Below, one piece after another: positions 47,557-57,905 of a stretch of DNA of 64,000 nt. The DNA is from Mucilaginibacter terrenus. Its GTDB lineage: Bacteria > Bacteroidota > Bacteroidia > Sphingobacteriales > Sphingobacteriaceae. Under the pieces are notes generated by a model. The model was not told the origin of the DNA. It ran no database searches and was given only the letters and a program-made list of their open reading frames with translations. The position numbers and the translations under genes were made by a program. The DNA lies in the NCBI RefSeq assembly GCF_003432065.1, contig NZ_QWDE01000001.1:248001-312000 (forward strand), read 5' to 3'. Each line of letters opens with the position of its first letter. Position 1 is the first letter of the stretch.

Positions 47557-47589
47557 TAGTATACATTAACCTATGATTAATGTATACTA
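47557..47589. promoter_or_regulatory. strong inverted repeat, probable operator
   Basis: Perfect 13-bp arms (TAGTATACATTAA / TTAATGTATACTA) around 7 bp. Each arm contains GTATAC. There is no T-run, so it is not a terminator. It lies 110 bp upstream of the amidohydrolase start and 280 bp upstream of the CHU_C gene start. TGTATAC half-sites resemble those of some GntR-family regulators (inference). Confidence 0.65.
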
Positions 47590-47721
47590 AGATAATATTT
47601 AATAATGGGAAATTTTTGCCACAGATATGATGTTTATAATATCGTTATTAAACAAAATATTTTACGACGCAGTTACAAAAATTAAATTTTACTAATTAAT
47701 ATTATTATAGCGTTAAACTCT

Positions 47722-47729
47722 TATATTTG
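47722..47729 (+). promoter_or_regulatory. candidate -7 promoter element (TATATTTG)
   Basis: Exact match to TAnnTTTG, 139 bp before the ATG at 47869; it implies a long leader for the 1451-residue surface protein. No matching -33 element was seen. Confidence 0.35.
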
Positions 47730-47868
47730 AATGACATATCACAAACTGAATGCATTAACTATATAGATAATTAAATGCTTTCAGGTATTATTATATAAGT
47801 TGCTAGGTGTAGTATGCCTTGCTTCAATATTCTGATATACCACTGCTAAACCTTAACAATTACTTAAT

Positions 47869-50800
47869 ATGAACCCACCTAAAGGTGCTTTTTCAACAGC
47901 CCCGTTCAGCCTTTTTGGTACAAAACTAGTTTTCTTTATTGCTATCCTTTTTGCAGGTTTGCATGCAACAGCAGCAAGAAACCCGCTTTCTGCAGGTTTT
48001 TATGCAGGAATATCTTCATTTGCGCCTTCGAGTGGTGCACCCGGTACATTAATCAAAATAAAGGGTTCTGGCCTGGCAGGGGCTACCAACGTTAACATTG
48101 GTAATGGTGCAGCCCTAATTATTTCTACTGTAGATAGCACCCTTACTGCAATGGTAATGCCCGGTAACGTAACAGGCGCTGTGCGGGTTACAACAGCAGG
48201 TGGTGCAGTGTTAGCCGCCCAGGCTACTTTCACAGTACTTGCAACGCCTCATCCTACAGCACAAATGGGCCCTAAACTGGTGGATACTACAACGTATCCA
48301 AAAATGATTTATCTGAGCGGCGGTACGCCTCCTCCAGGGGGGGTGAGGTATAAATCTGTTAATCAGGGTGCTGATGTTGCTGTTAGTGCCGATGGTAACA
48401 GCGCAGTGGTATCCTCTGTTACCGGCCTTAATTATGATAATCAATATTATGGCGATCCCGGATCGTTTACTTTTTACGAAAAACAGCAGGGTAAATGGAA
48501 AAAAACCAGGTTCTACGCTGCTAATTCGATATATGGTGTAAAACAAAACACAAGGTTGAATGCAGATGGAACGGTACTTGTAAATTCGGGCAATAACCTT
48601 GAACCAACATCCGTATTAGAAAAGAAGAACGGCGTTTGGCAAAAAACTTCGTTCTTTCAATTTGGCAGCAACGCCGATGTGAGTGCGGATGGCAATACCA
48701 TAATACTTGGCTATGCAAGTGTTGTACAACACAGGAGTGGACCCGAAGTAAATGAGTTCACAACAATTTATCACCGAAAGAATGGTTCGTGGACTTCTGA
48801 CGCAACTCCAAGTGAGGCAATTACCTTTGGTGCCGGCGACGCAGCCGGCAGTGTGGTGGCCATAAGCGGCGACGCTAAAACGCTTGCCGCAACGTCATAC
48901 TTTGGTTACACCTATATAATGAGATTTGACGGCACAGCCTGGCAGGTGCAAGCAAAGTTGCCGGTGGCGGGCGGCGTAACCCTTAACACTGATGGTAATG
49001 TGCTTATAGAGTCGCTCTCAGGCTCAACATCTTTTTATACGCGTATTAATGGCGCCTGGAGCAAAGCTCAGGACATACCTGAAACCGGGAAGCCATCAGT
49101 GACTGCAGATACCAAAGTGGTGATGTTTCCGGGCTATAATGGGCCTGTAACCTACATCCGTAATACTGCAGGTGTGTGGCAAAAGCAAGACCTTGGATTA
49201 CCAACCAGTTCTGCCAGTAATGTTTCCATCAGTGCAGATGGTACCACTGCATTATCCGGCTTTCCGGATGATGCCAGCGCCGGGCAAATACTAACCAAGC
49301 GGTATATTTTTAACACAGGTAGTACTACCATACCTACCGATAGTACTTACATTACCTATCCGTATGGCAGTGCTACGGCATATGGCATACAGCCTGCGGC
49401 TATCATCGCAGGCGTCAGCCCGGCTACCGGGTCTGTTGGTACCGTAGTAAAAGTTAAAGGTACCAACCTTAGCGGAGCCACTCAACTGACAATTAGCGGC
49501 AAGAAAGCCGTTATATTGTCTGTAAATGATAACGAGGTGACGGCTATGGCAATGCCGGGCACAGTTAATGGTAGTGTAAGTATAACAACCGTGGCAGGCA
49601 CCGTCAGCGGCGGCAGTTTTACCGTTACGCCTACTTTGTATCCAAACGTTCAAAAACAACCAATACTAGCCGATACCACTAAGTATAAGAGATTTACATA
49701 TGAACCCCAGCCTTATTTAAACCAGGGGCAGTCGGTTGCAATTAGTGCTGACGGCAAAACCGCGCTGGTAGGTTCCAGGTTGGGTTTCTCTAATTTTAAA
49801 CCTGGAGGCGGTCCACCTATAGGGGGTGTGTCATCATACAAAAACGTGGATGGAGAATGGTTAAAAGATGGCGTGTTCCCTCACCAGGGATGGCCAGGCT
49901 TTGGAAATTCTGTAGCGTTAAGCGGTGATGGCAATACAGCGGTGGTGGGCCAGTTGATAGTTGAACAAGGTAAGCCGTTTACTGCGAACTTTTTCACACG
50001 GTTGAACGGTGTTTGGAATACCAATCCGTTTGTTACTTCTTTTGAGGTATCAGGTTTCGCCATGACGGTTGACGGGAATAGCATTTTTGCCACGCAAGGC
50101 AATAATGATCGTAGCAATAATGATCGTACGTGGAGTAGTGCAGTGCTTTACCAAAGAAAAGGTAATACTTGGGTGATGTCTGATCTGAAAGACAACCAGG
50201 GCGAGCATATAGTAGGTGTGACAGTAGCTAGTGTAAGCGCTGATGGAAGTACACTTGCGTTAGCCCCTATGATACACAGTAACCGTTATTCAAACGACTT
50301 TTATCCCGCTACATCAGGTATCGGCTTTGTTTATGCCAAGACTGATAATGGGTGGCAAAAACAGCTAAGCCTCGAAGGTATCCTTCTGGGCACAGTACTG
50401 AGCGCCGATGGTAATGTTATTGTAACCCGTAAAATGCAGGTACTTGTACGTACCGACACCACCTGGACTTTGAAACAAACACTGCCTGAAGCAGGCATAC
50501 CTTCGATAAGTGCCGACGGCGCAACAATCATGATTACAACAGATGCTGGACCTGTGGCTTATACCCGCGGCACCGGCATGGTCTGGAAAAAACAAGCTAA
50601 TACATATCCAAAGGACCAGGTGCAGGCTGCTGTGTCGATAGCTCTTACACCAGATGCTACAATGGCGTTCATAGGAAATCCCCGGGACAGTTCTACTATC
50701 CCGAATAGAGTGCGGTCTTCGACAACGGACTCTTACTCGATTTATGATTTTTCGTTAGGCGGGGCTTATACTTATCATATAGGCGAGGCTGTAGCAGCCC

Positions 50801-52224
50801 CTGGTGGTTACGCTACCTTACTAAATTTCACAAATACAACTGCAACCAGCACAACCCTGAACTGGACAAACGGCCCTGGTGGCAAGCGCGCGGTATTCCT
50901 GCATGTAAACGCTGGTAGCTCTCCGGTCCTGGCAGACCTTACCACCTACACCGCTGATGCAGCAGCATTCAGCAAAGGTGCCCAACTTGGTACAACGGGT
51001 TGGTACTGCGTTTATAACGGCACCGGCAATACGGTAAACATCAGCAACCTTACGGGCGGTACAAAGTATTACGCTGTTGTAATAGAATACAATGGCGCGC
51101 CGGGTTTAGAAAAGTATTATACGACCCGTATGTCACCGGCATACGTTGTAACACCTGTTGTTGCCCAGCCAACACAGGCGTCAAACCTCGCGTTCAGTAA
51201 CATTGGAGGAACAACCAGCACAGTAAACTGGACAAATGGCAGCGGCACCAGCCGAGCAGTTTTCATCAGCAATAGTAACAGTGGTGCCCCGCTGCCTGCT
51301 AATGTATACTACTCATCCAACGTCAGGTTTGGCTCCGGCAACCAGATAGGGTCAAGCGGCTGGTATTGTATCTATAACGGTACCGGGTCTACAACAAATG
51401 TTATCGGCCTTACTTCTGGTGGCACTTACCGCGTAGCAGTGGTAGAGTACAATGGCACTATTGATAAGCCGCTGTATATTACAAACAACATAGCTCCGGC
51501 AAACTTAACCACGCCTATTACACCTCCAACAGCTTACACTTACGGGTTAACCTTTAGCAATACTACTTTTAATTCTACCAAAGCTACCTGGGTAAGCGGT
51601 AACGGAACGGCTCGCGCGGTGTTTGTGCGTGCAGGTGGTAAAAGCGCAATTAACCCGACAACGGGCGTAACTTATTCTGCCAACAGCACATTTGGGCTTG
51701 GCAGTCAGGAGGGTACAAGCGGTTGGTACTGCGTGTACAACGGAACGGCAAATACAACAAACATCTTTGGCCTGTCGGCATCATCAACCTACACCGTGTT
51801 GGTTGTTGAATATAACGGCACTGCAGGTTCCGAAGCTTACCTTAAAACCGGTTACAACCCCGCATCAGTTACCACAACTGCAAACATCATGCGCGTAGCC
51901 AGCAATGGTTATAACACCACCGATCTTGCACCTGGCTTAAATGGTACAGGTAATAGCGCTGTAGTAGCTAACAACATCCTTTCTCCAAATGGCGACGGTA
52001 AGAACGACACCTGGATAGTAAGCAACATCGAAAGCTATCCCGAGAATACCGTTAATGTAACCGATGGCGGTGGTAATGTTGTATTCAGTAAGAAAGGCTA
52101 TGCTAATGACTGGGCAGGTACCTATCGCGGCGGTGTGCTTTCAGAAGGCACTTATTATTATACAATAGATCTTGGTAAATCAAACCTGATTAAAGGGTTC
52201 TTCACTGTTGTAAGAGACAGGTAG
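47869..52224 (+). CDS. giant IPT/propeller/CHU_C surface protein
   Basis: A 1451-residue exported protein. After a signal peptide (about 20-38) come: IPT/TIG domain 1 (about 44-125, ISSFAPSSGAPGTLIKIKG), a propeller-like region with repeated SADGN motifs (140-500), IPT/TIG domain 2 (508-590, IAGVSPATGSVGTVVKVKG), a second propeller-like region (600-960), three tandem Fn3-like repeats of about 115 residues each containing WYC(V/I)YNGT (984-1337) and a CHU_C sorting domain (1366-1451, NNILSPNGDGKNDTW). The first 960 residues are thus a duplicated IPT-propeller unit. It is probably exported by T9SS and held at the surface; a PorP/SprF gene follows. Confidence 0.87.
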   Translation: MNPPKGAFSTAPFSLFGTKLVFFIAILFAGLHATAARNPLSAGFYAGISSFAPSSGAPGTLIKIKGSGLAGATNVNIGNGAALIISTVDSTLTAMVMPGNVTGAVRVTTAGGAVLAAQATFTVLATPHPTAQMGPKLVDTTTYPKMIYLSGGTPPPGGVRYKSVNQGADVAVSADGNSAVVSSVTGLNYDNQYYGDPGSFTFYEKQQGKWKKTRFYAANSIYGVKQNTRLNADGTVLVNSGNNLEPTSVLEKKNGVWQKTSFFQFGSNADVSADGNTIILGYASVVQHRSGPEVNEFTTIYHRKNGSWTSDATPSEAITFGAGDAAGSVVAISGDAKTLAATSYFGYTYIMRFDGTAWQVQAKLPVAGGVTLNTDGNVLIESLSGSTSFYTRINGAWSKAQDIPETGKPSVTADTKVVMFPGYNGPVTYIRNTAGVWQKQDLGLPTSSASNVSISADGTTALSGFPDDASAGQILTKRYIFNTGSTTIPTDSTYITYPYGSATAYGIQPAAIIAGVSPATGSVGTVVKVKGTNLSGATQLTISGKKAVILSVNDNEVTAMAMPGTVNGSVSITTVAGTVSGGSFTVTPTLYPNVQKQPILADTTKYKRFTYEPQPYLNQGQSVAISADGKTALVGSRLGFSNFKPGGGPPIGGVSSYKNVDGEWLKDGVFPHQGWPGFGNSVALSGDGNTAVVGQLIVEQGKPFTANFFTRLNGVWNTNPFVTSFEVSGFAMTVDGNSIFATQGNNDRSNNDRTWSSAVLYQRKGNTWVMSDLKDNQGEHIVGVTVASVSADGSTLALAPMIHSNRYSNDFYPATSGIGFVYAKTDNGWQKQLSLEGILLGTVLSADGNVIVTRKMQVLVRTDTTWTLKQTLPEAGIPSISADGATIMITTDAGPVAYTRGTGMVWKKQANTYPKDQVQAAVSIALTPDATMAFIGNPRDSSTIPNRVRSSTTDSYSIYDFSLGGAYTYHIGEAVAAPGGYATLLNFTNTTATSTTLNWTNGPGGKRAVFLHVNAGSSPVLADLTTYTADAAAFSKGAQLGTTGWYCVYNGTGNTVNISNLTGGTKYYAVVIEYNGAPGLEKYYTTRMSPAYVVTPVVAQPTQASNLAFSNIGGTTSTVNWTNGSGTSRAVFISNSNSGAPLPANVYYSSNVRFGSGNQIGSSGWYCIYNGTGSTTNVIGLTSGGTYRVAVVEYNGTIDKPLYITNNIAPANLTTPITPPTAYTYGLTFSNTTFNSTKATWVSGNGTARAVFVRAGGKSAINPTTGVTYSANSTFGLGSQEGTSGWYCVYNGTANTTNIFGLSASSTYTVLVVEYNGTAGSEAYLKTGYNPASVTTTANIMRVASNGYNTTDLAPGLNGTGNSAVVANNILSPNGDGKNDTWIVSNIESYPENTVNVTDGGGNVVFSKKGYANDWAGTYRGGVLSEGTYYYTIDLGKSNLIKGFFTVVRDR

Positions 52225-52234
52225 TTAACAACAG

Positions 52235-52259
52235 GGCGAACCGTAAATAACGGTTCGCC
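52235..52259 (+). terminator. hairpin between the surface protein and PorP/SprF genes
   Basis: Perfect 10-bp arms GGCGAACCGT / ACGGTTCGCC with a 5-nt loop, followed by only a weak T-rich tail (TTACTT). Placed inside a probable operon, it may reduce read-through and not stop it. Confidence 0.55.
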
Positions 52260-52280
52260 TTACTTCAAAATACTTCCCTA

Positions 52281-53186
52281 ATGAAATTTAAAATACCCGG
52301 CATGCCAAAGGCATGCTTTGTTATACTTGCGGTGTTGTGCCTGGGTGGCAATGTAGCTAAGTCGCAATCTGTATTGCAAGCTGCATTCTTTCAAAACCAG
52401 TACATTACCAATCCGGCAATGGCGGGGCTTACACAAGGGCTTAACTTAAACCTTGGCTTACAGCAACAGTTTAACAGCGTACCCGGGAGCCCGAAGATGC
52501 AGAACTTTACTGCTGATTATAATTCGGGTGGAAACGTGGGCACTGGCTTAAATGTAAATAACGATCAGGCGGGGCTTATCAGCCGTACACGTATAATGGC
52601 CACTTACGCTTACCACTTGCGGCTAGGCAAGAACGATAAATTGAACTTTGGCCTTTCACTGGGACTTAACAACGTGTTTATAGATTATAACCGGATTATT
52701 GGCGACCCTGGCGATGGCTCTGTAGATAAGTTTAACAGGCGTAGCGTTTATGTTGATGGCGACCTTGGTGTTGCTTACACTAGCAGCCAGTTCACCATCC
52801 AGGGGGCTGTGCCTAACCTTCGAAGCATATTTTTAAAAAACGACCAGGAACTGGACGCTTTACGCAATACTTTTTTTACTGCAGTAAGTTATAAGCTGCT
52901 GTTAAATAACAATAATAACTTTACGCTGGAACCAAAGGTTGCTTACCGGGGCATAAAAGGGTTTGATAATATACTGGATACCGGGGCAAACCTGAATATG
53001 GCCGAATATAACTTTAGCATTTCCGGAATGTATCATAGCAACAAAAGCGGAACAATTGGTGTAGGTATAAACCTTAAGCCTGTGGATGTATTACTGGCCT
53101 ACACAAACAACACCTCAAGCCTAAACTCTTATGCAAACAACACTTTTGAGATTGGGCTTAAGTTGAATTTGTTGAATAAAGAATAA
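52281..53186 (+). CDS. PorP/SprF-family outer-membrane protein
   Basis: A 301-residue outer-membrane barrel protein with a signal peptide (to about residue 29, AKSQS). The diagnostic AAFFQNQYITNPAMAGLTQG is followed by alternating strands and a strand-like C-terminus (TFEIGLKLNLL). It lies 56 bp after the giant CHU_C protein gene, its likely dedicated cargo. Unlike the locus at 34.8-39.3 kb, no OmpA gene follows. Confidence 0.9.
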   Translation: MKFKIPGMPKACFVILAVLCLGGNVAKSQSVLQAAFFQNQYITNPAMAGLTQGLNLNLGLQQQFNSVPGSPKMQNFTADYNSGGNVGTGLNVNNDQAGLISRTRIMATYAYHLRLGKNDKLNFGLSLGLNNVFIDYNRIIGDPGDGSVDKFNRRSVYVDGDLGVAYTSSQFTIQGAVPNLRSIFLKNDQELDALRNTFFTAVSYKLLLNNNNNFTLEPKVAYRGIKGFDNILDTGANLNMAEYNFSISGMYHSNKSGTIGVGINLKPVDVLLAYTNNTSSLNSYANNTFEIGLKLNLLNKE

Positions 53187-53196
53187 GGCAGTAAGC

Positions 53197-56100
53197 TTAC
53201 CTGAAATTTCTGCCTTTGTAGAATACATCTTTAACGCCAGTATCTTCTTTCGTGATGGGGCCGGGTGAAACCGTTTCATCAGAACGCGACAGAACTGTTA
53301 CCGGGAAGTCGTCATCACCGGCTGGGGTTAACGTTTTTAAAAACGAGTTGAGGTTAAAGCAGCGCCGCACCACAATGTGTATCACCTCGCCTTCAATCTG
53401 TACTCTTCCTTCTACCATCAGTAAACGCGATTGCAATATTTCTTTACGGTACTTGTCAAATACCTTCTCCCAAACAACAAGGTTAGAGAAACCCGTTTCG
53501 TCTTTTATAGTGATAAAGAGGATGCCTTTGGCTGTGCCCGGCCGCTGCCTAACGGTGATCATACCTGCAACTTTAACAGACGCACCATCTTTTAAAAGTT
53601 TTGTGTTAGCAGTGGGAGTTACGTGCAATAAGTCCAGCTGGGGGCGAACAAAGCTTACCGGGTGCGCTTTGAGCGACAAGCCGGTAACTGCAAAGTCCTG
53701 TACCACATGTTCGGATTTGGTCATCAAAGGAAGTGCAAACTGCGATTCGTGCGCACTCTCAGATGGCTGACCTAAAAATAACCCGATGGGCTTGTCACTT
53801 AATGCAGGTATCTCCCACAGCGCTTCACGGCGGTTCAGCCCCAAAGAACGGAAAGCATCTGCATCACTCAGGCGTTCTATAGCCGATTGGGATATACCTG
53901 CATCGCTCAGTTGCTGTACCGTACTAAAACCTGTATTCCTGTTTTTTACCAGCAGGTTCATTTCTGCTTCGCTAAGCCCTTTTACTTGCCGGAAACCTAA
54001 GCGCATGGCATAATACCTACCATCTTTTTCTTCCAGTATATTATCCCATTCCGAATAGTTTACATCTACCGGCCTGACAGTAACACCATGGTTACGAGCA
54101 TCATCTACAATCTCTGCGGGTTGGTAAAAACCCATCGGCTGGCTGTTAAGCAGGGCAGCACCAAATACGTCAGGATAGTGGCATTTTAGCCAACTGGAGA
54201 TATAAACCAAATGGGCAAAGGATGCCGCGTGACTTTCCGGGAAACCATAGCTGCCAAAGCCTTCCAGTTGTTTAAACACCCGTTCGGCATATTGCTGGTC
54301 GTATCCCTTTGCAGTCATGCCATCAACAAGCTTTTGGCGGAACTGGCTCACCAATCCCTTAGCTTTAAAGGTAGCCATGCTGCGGCGTAACTGGTCTGCT
54401 TCCGCAGGGGAAAAGCCTCCTGCAACCATAGCAATCTCCATAGCCTGCTCCTGGAAGAGGGGGACACCCTTTGTGCGTCCCAAAATCTCTTTTAGTTCTT
54501 CAGAGGGGTAATCTTCAGGATCAATGCCATCCCTTCTCCTGAGGTAAGGATGCACCATGTCGCCTTGTATTGGTCCTGGCCGCACAATAGCTACCTCTAT
54601 CACCAGGTCATAAAACTTACGTGGTTTTAATCGAGGCAGCATAGACATTTGCGCCCTGCTTTCTATCTGGAAAACGCCAAGGGTATCGGCGTGGCAGATC
54701 ATGTCATAAACTACAGGATCGTCCTGCGGTACATTCTCTAGCGTTAGGTTCAGTCCGTAATGTTTGTTTGCCAGTTGAAAAGCTTTGCGGATACAGGTAA
54801 GCATACCCAGCCCCAGTACGTCTACCTTTAAAATCCCTAGCGCTTCCAAATCATCCTTGTTCCACTCTAATTGGGTGCGGTCTTCCATCCGGGCGTTCAT
54901 CACCGGGCAAATGTCTGAAAGCTTGCATTGAGTGATCACAAATCCGCCGGTATGCTGCCCTAGTTGACGCGGAAAACCGATCAGCTGATCAGTAAGCTCC
55001 AATGTTTTATGCAAATGAGGGTCATCGGGGTTTAAACCTTGCGAAATGATGCGCTCGCGGTCAAAAGCTTCTTCCGAAAAGTCCCATATGGCACCTGCAA
55101 GCCGTTTGATAGTATCTTCTGACAAGCCCATCGCTTTACCTACATCACGTATGGCTCCTTTGTGCCTTTCCTGTGTAACCGTAGCTACAATAGCGGCATG
55201 ATCACGGCCATAGGTCTCGTATATCCACTGTATGATCTCCTCCCGGCGTTCGTGCTCAAAGTCCACATCCACATCGGGCCACTCGTCTCGCGCGTCGGAC
55301 ATAAAACGGGAGAACAACAGCCGTGATTTAGTTGGATTTACCGGTGTAATGCCCAGGCAAAAACAAACTGTACAATTAGCCGCAGAACCACGGCCCTGAT
55401 GGAGTATGTTCAGTTCTTCGGCCTTTTGAGTGTACTCGTATACGCGCAGAAAATATGGGGCAAGCTTTCTTTTTGCAAAGAACCCTAGTTCGAAATCCAC
55501 CTGTTTAAGTATCTTTTTAGGGACGTCCTCACCAAAAAGTTTTTTTGCACCTTTTAAAGTATACTCGCGCAAATGCTCATCTGCTGTACGGCCATCGGGG
55601 CTTTTCCATTCTGGTTCCAGGTACTTCAGTGTATCTAAAGAAAATGTACAAGCATCCGCTATTTCCTTTGTGCGAAGCAAGGCGTCGGGATACAAGCGGT
55701 AAAGGCGTTCGAGTTCTTCAACTGGTTTCAGGTATCGCTCGGCATTATAATGTAATTTATAGCCGGCATTCTGGATGGTGCATTTTTCGCGCACGCAGGT
55801 TTGTATGTCCTGCAACTCGCGCCGTTCGGGAGAATGGTAATGCACATCATTAGTAGCCACCAGCGGTACGCCTAAGCGTGATAACCTGTAAAAACGTTTA
55901 TCGTCGTGCCCGTTATAACTGCGGGTTGCAGCAAGGTAAAGGTTGCTGCCGAAAACCTGCTTATATTCTTTCAGATGTGCTTTAAAAGCATCTTCTATAT
56001 CAAAGTTTTTGTTTAAGCTGTCCGGAGGTACGGCAATAAACTTTATTCCTTCTGCATGTTCGTAAACATCCCGTTTGTACAGGTCGCACTTGCCTTTCTC

Positions 56101-56397
56101 TGTACGCAAGTTTCCTTTGGTAAGCATGGCCGATAACCTGCTCCATGCGGCAATGTTGGTAGGGTAGGCCAGCAGGCTCGGCCCGTCCAGAAGGTCAAGC
56201 CTGCAAGCCGGGATAAATTTGAGTCCTTTTGCTTTAGCGGTTTGATGTGCCCTTACAACACCCGCTACGCTGTTGCGGTCGGTTATGGCTATAGCGCTAT
56301 AACCGAGTTCTGCTGCATAATCTGCCAGCTCTTCGGGGTGCGATCCGCCCCGCATAAAGGTGAAATTGCTGGTTATTTGTAGCTCGGCGTACTCCAT
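53197..56397 (-). CDS. dnaE2: error-prone DNA polymerase III alpha (DnaE2)
   Basis: A 1066-residue C-family polymerase. The PHP domain is N-terminal (LQITSNFTFMRGGSHPEEL; AIAITDRNSVAG), the catalytic palm carries PDVDVDFEHERREEII with the acidic residues, and a late OB domain (SVKVAGMITVRQRPGTAKG) follows a helix-hairpin-helix region. Length and the absence of the C-terminal tau-binding extension separate it from replicative DnaE1. With ImuB and ImuA encoded just upstream it forms the split mutagenesis cassette for translesion synthesis. It starts 3 bp after imuB. Confidence 0.93.
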   Translation of the reverse strand: MEYAELQITSNFTFMRGGSHPEELADYAAELGYSAIAITDRNSVAGVVRAHQTAKAKGLKFIPACRLDLLDGPSLLAYPTNIAAWSRLSAMLTKGNLRTEKGKCDLYKRDVYEHAEGIKFIAVPPDSLNKNFDIEDAFKAHLKEYKQVFGSNLYLAATRSYNGHDDKRFYRLSRLGVPLVATNDVHYHSPERRELQDIQTCVREKCTIQNAGYKLHYNAERYLKPVEELERLYRLYPDALLRTKEIADACTFSLDTLKYLEPEWKSPDGRTADEHLREYTLKGAKKLFGEDVPKKILKQVDFELGFFAKRKLAPYFLRVYEYTQKAEELNILHQGRGSAANCTVCFCLGITPVNPTKSRLLFSRFMSDARDEWPDVDVDFEHERREEIIQWIYETYGRDHAAIVATVTQERHKGAIRDVGKAMGLSEDTIKRLAGAIWDFSEEAFDRERIISQGLNPDDPHLHKTLELTDQLIGFPRQLGQHTGGFVITQCKLSDICPVMNARMEDRTQLEWNKDDLEALGILKVDVLGLGMLTCIRKAFQLANKHYGLNLTLENVPQDDPVVYDMICHADTLGVFQIESRAQMSMLPRLKPRKFYDLVIEVAIVRPGPIQGDMVHPYLRRRDGIDPEDYPSEELKEILGRTKGVPLFQEQAMEIAMVAGGFSPAEADQLRRSMATFKAKGLVSQFRQKLVDGMTAKGYDQQYAERVFKQLEGFGSYGFPESHAASFAHLVYISSWLKCHYPDVFGAALLNSQPMGFYQPAEIVDDARNHGVTVRPVDVNYSEWDNILEEKDGRYYAMRLGFRQVKGLSEAEMNLLVKNRNTGFSTVQQLSDAGISQSAIERLSDADAFRSLGLNRREALWEIPALSDKPIGLFLGQPSESAHESQFALPLMTKSEHVVQDFAVTGLSLKAHPVSFVRPQLDLLHVTPTANTKLLKDGASVKVAGMITVRQRPGTAKGILFITIKDETGFSNLVVWEKVFDKYRKEILQSRLLMVEGRVQIEGEVIHIVVRRCFNLNSFLKTLTPAGDDDFPVTVLSRSDETVSPGPITKEDTGVKDVFYKGRNFR

Positions 56398-56400
56398 AAT

Positions 56401-57903
56401 TTATGCGAAAAAACCGTGTATGTACCACCGCGAACCTTCAGCATCAAAATGCCCCGAACGGAACAGCCAGTAACGCCGGCCCTGCTCATCCTCTACAATA
56501 TAGTAGTCCCGGTGCGGGCGGGTAGTGCGCCACCATTCGGGTTCTATCCGTTCGGCATCGTCAGCCTTTTTAACAATATGTTTTTCGCCTTTATAAACGA
56601 ACAGCATAGGCGGGTTATCCGGAAGTTTAAAAGTGACCGCGATAGGTTCCGGTTTTTTCAGGAGGAGGGAAGGCCTTGGCCTGCTGATGCTCCAGCCATT
56701 AACAGCGTTTTCTGTTAGGTTTAGTGTTTTTTTTGTAGTTCGCTCCGGCCAGTAACTTTCCTGCGGAAGGTAACGATGTATGTTGTTTGCGCCTATTTTG
56801 TTGGCAAGTTTGTCAAGCAGTTCGGCTAGGCGGCTGTTGTTTAGTCCGCAACCGTCAGGCGCCCAAATTGCTTCCTGTTCAATGGAGATATCTTCAACCT
56901 TCGGGGCAGTAAGTGTAAACAGCTCTATGCCAAGTGCTGGTTCTATAGAGGCTATCTTTAATTCAAACAGCTTGAACAGGTGAGTGGTGTTATAAGTTGG
57001 GCGGTTGGTACCTATTTCTGCACCAACAACTTTGCCATCTATACGGTAGCATTTCAGTACTGCTGTACGCAAGCCTTTGCCTTCATTTTTTAAGCGCTTG
57101 CATAGGTTTTGCAGGAGTGTTTTTATAGCGACCTCGATACCGCCTGCTGTACGCACGGGTTCAAGGCTGGGCAAATGTTCGTAGTAAGCTTCCTGGGGAT
57201 GCAGATATAGCAGGGGCTCGTCAATGGTGCCCATCGCCTGGTCTATACGCAAGAGGAAATGATCGCCAAATCGACGCCTGAGTGCCTGACGCTTTAAACC
57301 CATAAAACGCCTGATGCTGTAAAAACCAAGCTTGTGTAGCCTGTCCAGTATAATTGAATCCAGCCGCAGCGCGGCAGGAGAAAGTTTCAGCATAGCGTCC
57401 GTATGCATGCCGGGCTCAACAATAAACTGTTCTTTACCAAAGCGGGCTATAGCCCATGCAGCGCCAATAGTATCTGCAATGGCACCGCGCACGGTGTACC
57501 CTTTTGCTGCCAGGCGTGCGATCACTTCTTTAAGATAAGCTTCTTCTCCGCCCCATAAATGCGTACAGCCGGTTATATCTAATATAAGTCCATCCGGCTC
57601 ATCAACAGCAATAAGCGGCGAGTAACGGATGCACCATTCGCCAATGGAACGCAGCAGCATGGCTGACCTGCCGGGAACATCATCAATAACTTTTAAGTTG
57701 GGTATAACTGCTTTAGCATCGGCTGCTGCCATGCCTGGTGTAATGCCCTGTTGCAGGGCCAACGCATTTACTGCTGTAATTACTATGCGGTTATGCTGTG
57801 GTGCGGCTAAAACAAAGGGTGCGTTCTTGAGGTCAGGCTGCCGGATGGCGAGTCTGTCCGTCAGTAAATGGCGGAACCAAAGTGAAGCATACCTTTTGTG
57901 CAT
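56401..57903 (-). CDS. imuB: ImuB, Y-family polymerase-like protein
   Basis: A 500-residue Y-family polymerase relative (N-terminus RYASLWFRHLLTDRL; a palm with ALALQQGITPGMAAADAKA; little finger and long C-terminal tail). Family ImuB proteins lack the full catalytic acidic triad and act as the hub that links the sliding clamp, ImuA and DnaE2. I chose the ATG at 57903, 2 bp after the imuA stop, because the longer frame from 57981 overlaps imuA and adds residues unlike ImuB. Confidence 0.9.
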   Translation of the reverse strand: MHKRYASLWFRHLLTDRLAIRQPDLKNAPFVLAAPQHNRIVITAVNALALQQGITPGMAAADAKAVIPNLKVIDDVPGRSAMLLRSIGEWCIRYSPLIAVDEPDGLILDITGCTHLWGGEEAYLKEVIARLAAKGYTVRGAIADTIGAAWAIARFGKEQFIVEPGMHTDAMLKLSPAALRLDSIILDRLHKLGFYSIRRFMGLKRQALRRRFGDHFLLRIDQAMGTIDEPLLYLHPQEAYYEHLPSLEPVRTAGGIEVAIKTLLQNLCKRLKNEGKGLRTAVLKCYRIDGKVVGAEIGTNRPTYNTTHLFKLFELKIASIEPALGIELFTLTAPKVEDISIEQEAIWAPDGCGLNNSRLAELLDKLANKIGANNIHRYLPQESYWPERTTKKTLNLTENAVNGWSISRPRPSLLLKKPEPIAVTFKLPDNPPMLFVYKGEKHIVKKADDAERIEPEWWRTTRPHRDYYIVEDEQGRRYWLFRSGHFDAEGSRWYIHGFFA

Positions 57904-57905
57904 AA

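Larger units (their letters stand above)
47448..47868. other. 421-bp divergent control region
   Basis: AT-rich region between the divergent amidohydrolase operon and the second T9SS-type locus. It contains a strong dyad at 47557-47589 and an exact -7 element at 47722-47729, both listed separately. No open frame of note lies here. Confidence 0.6.
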
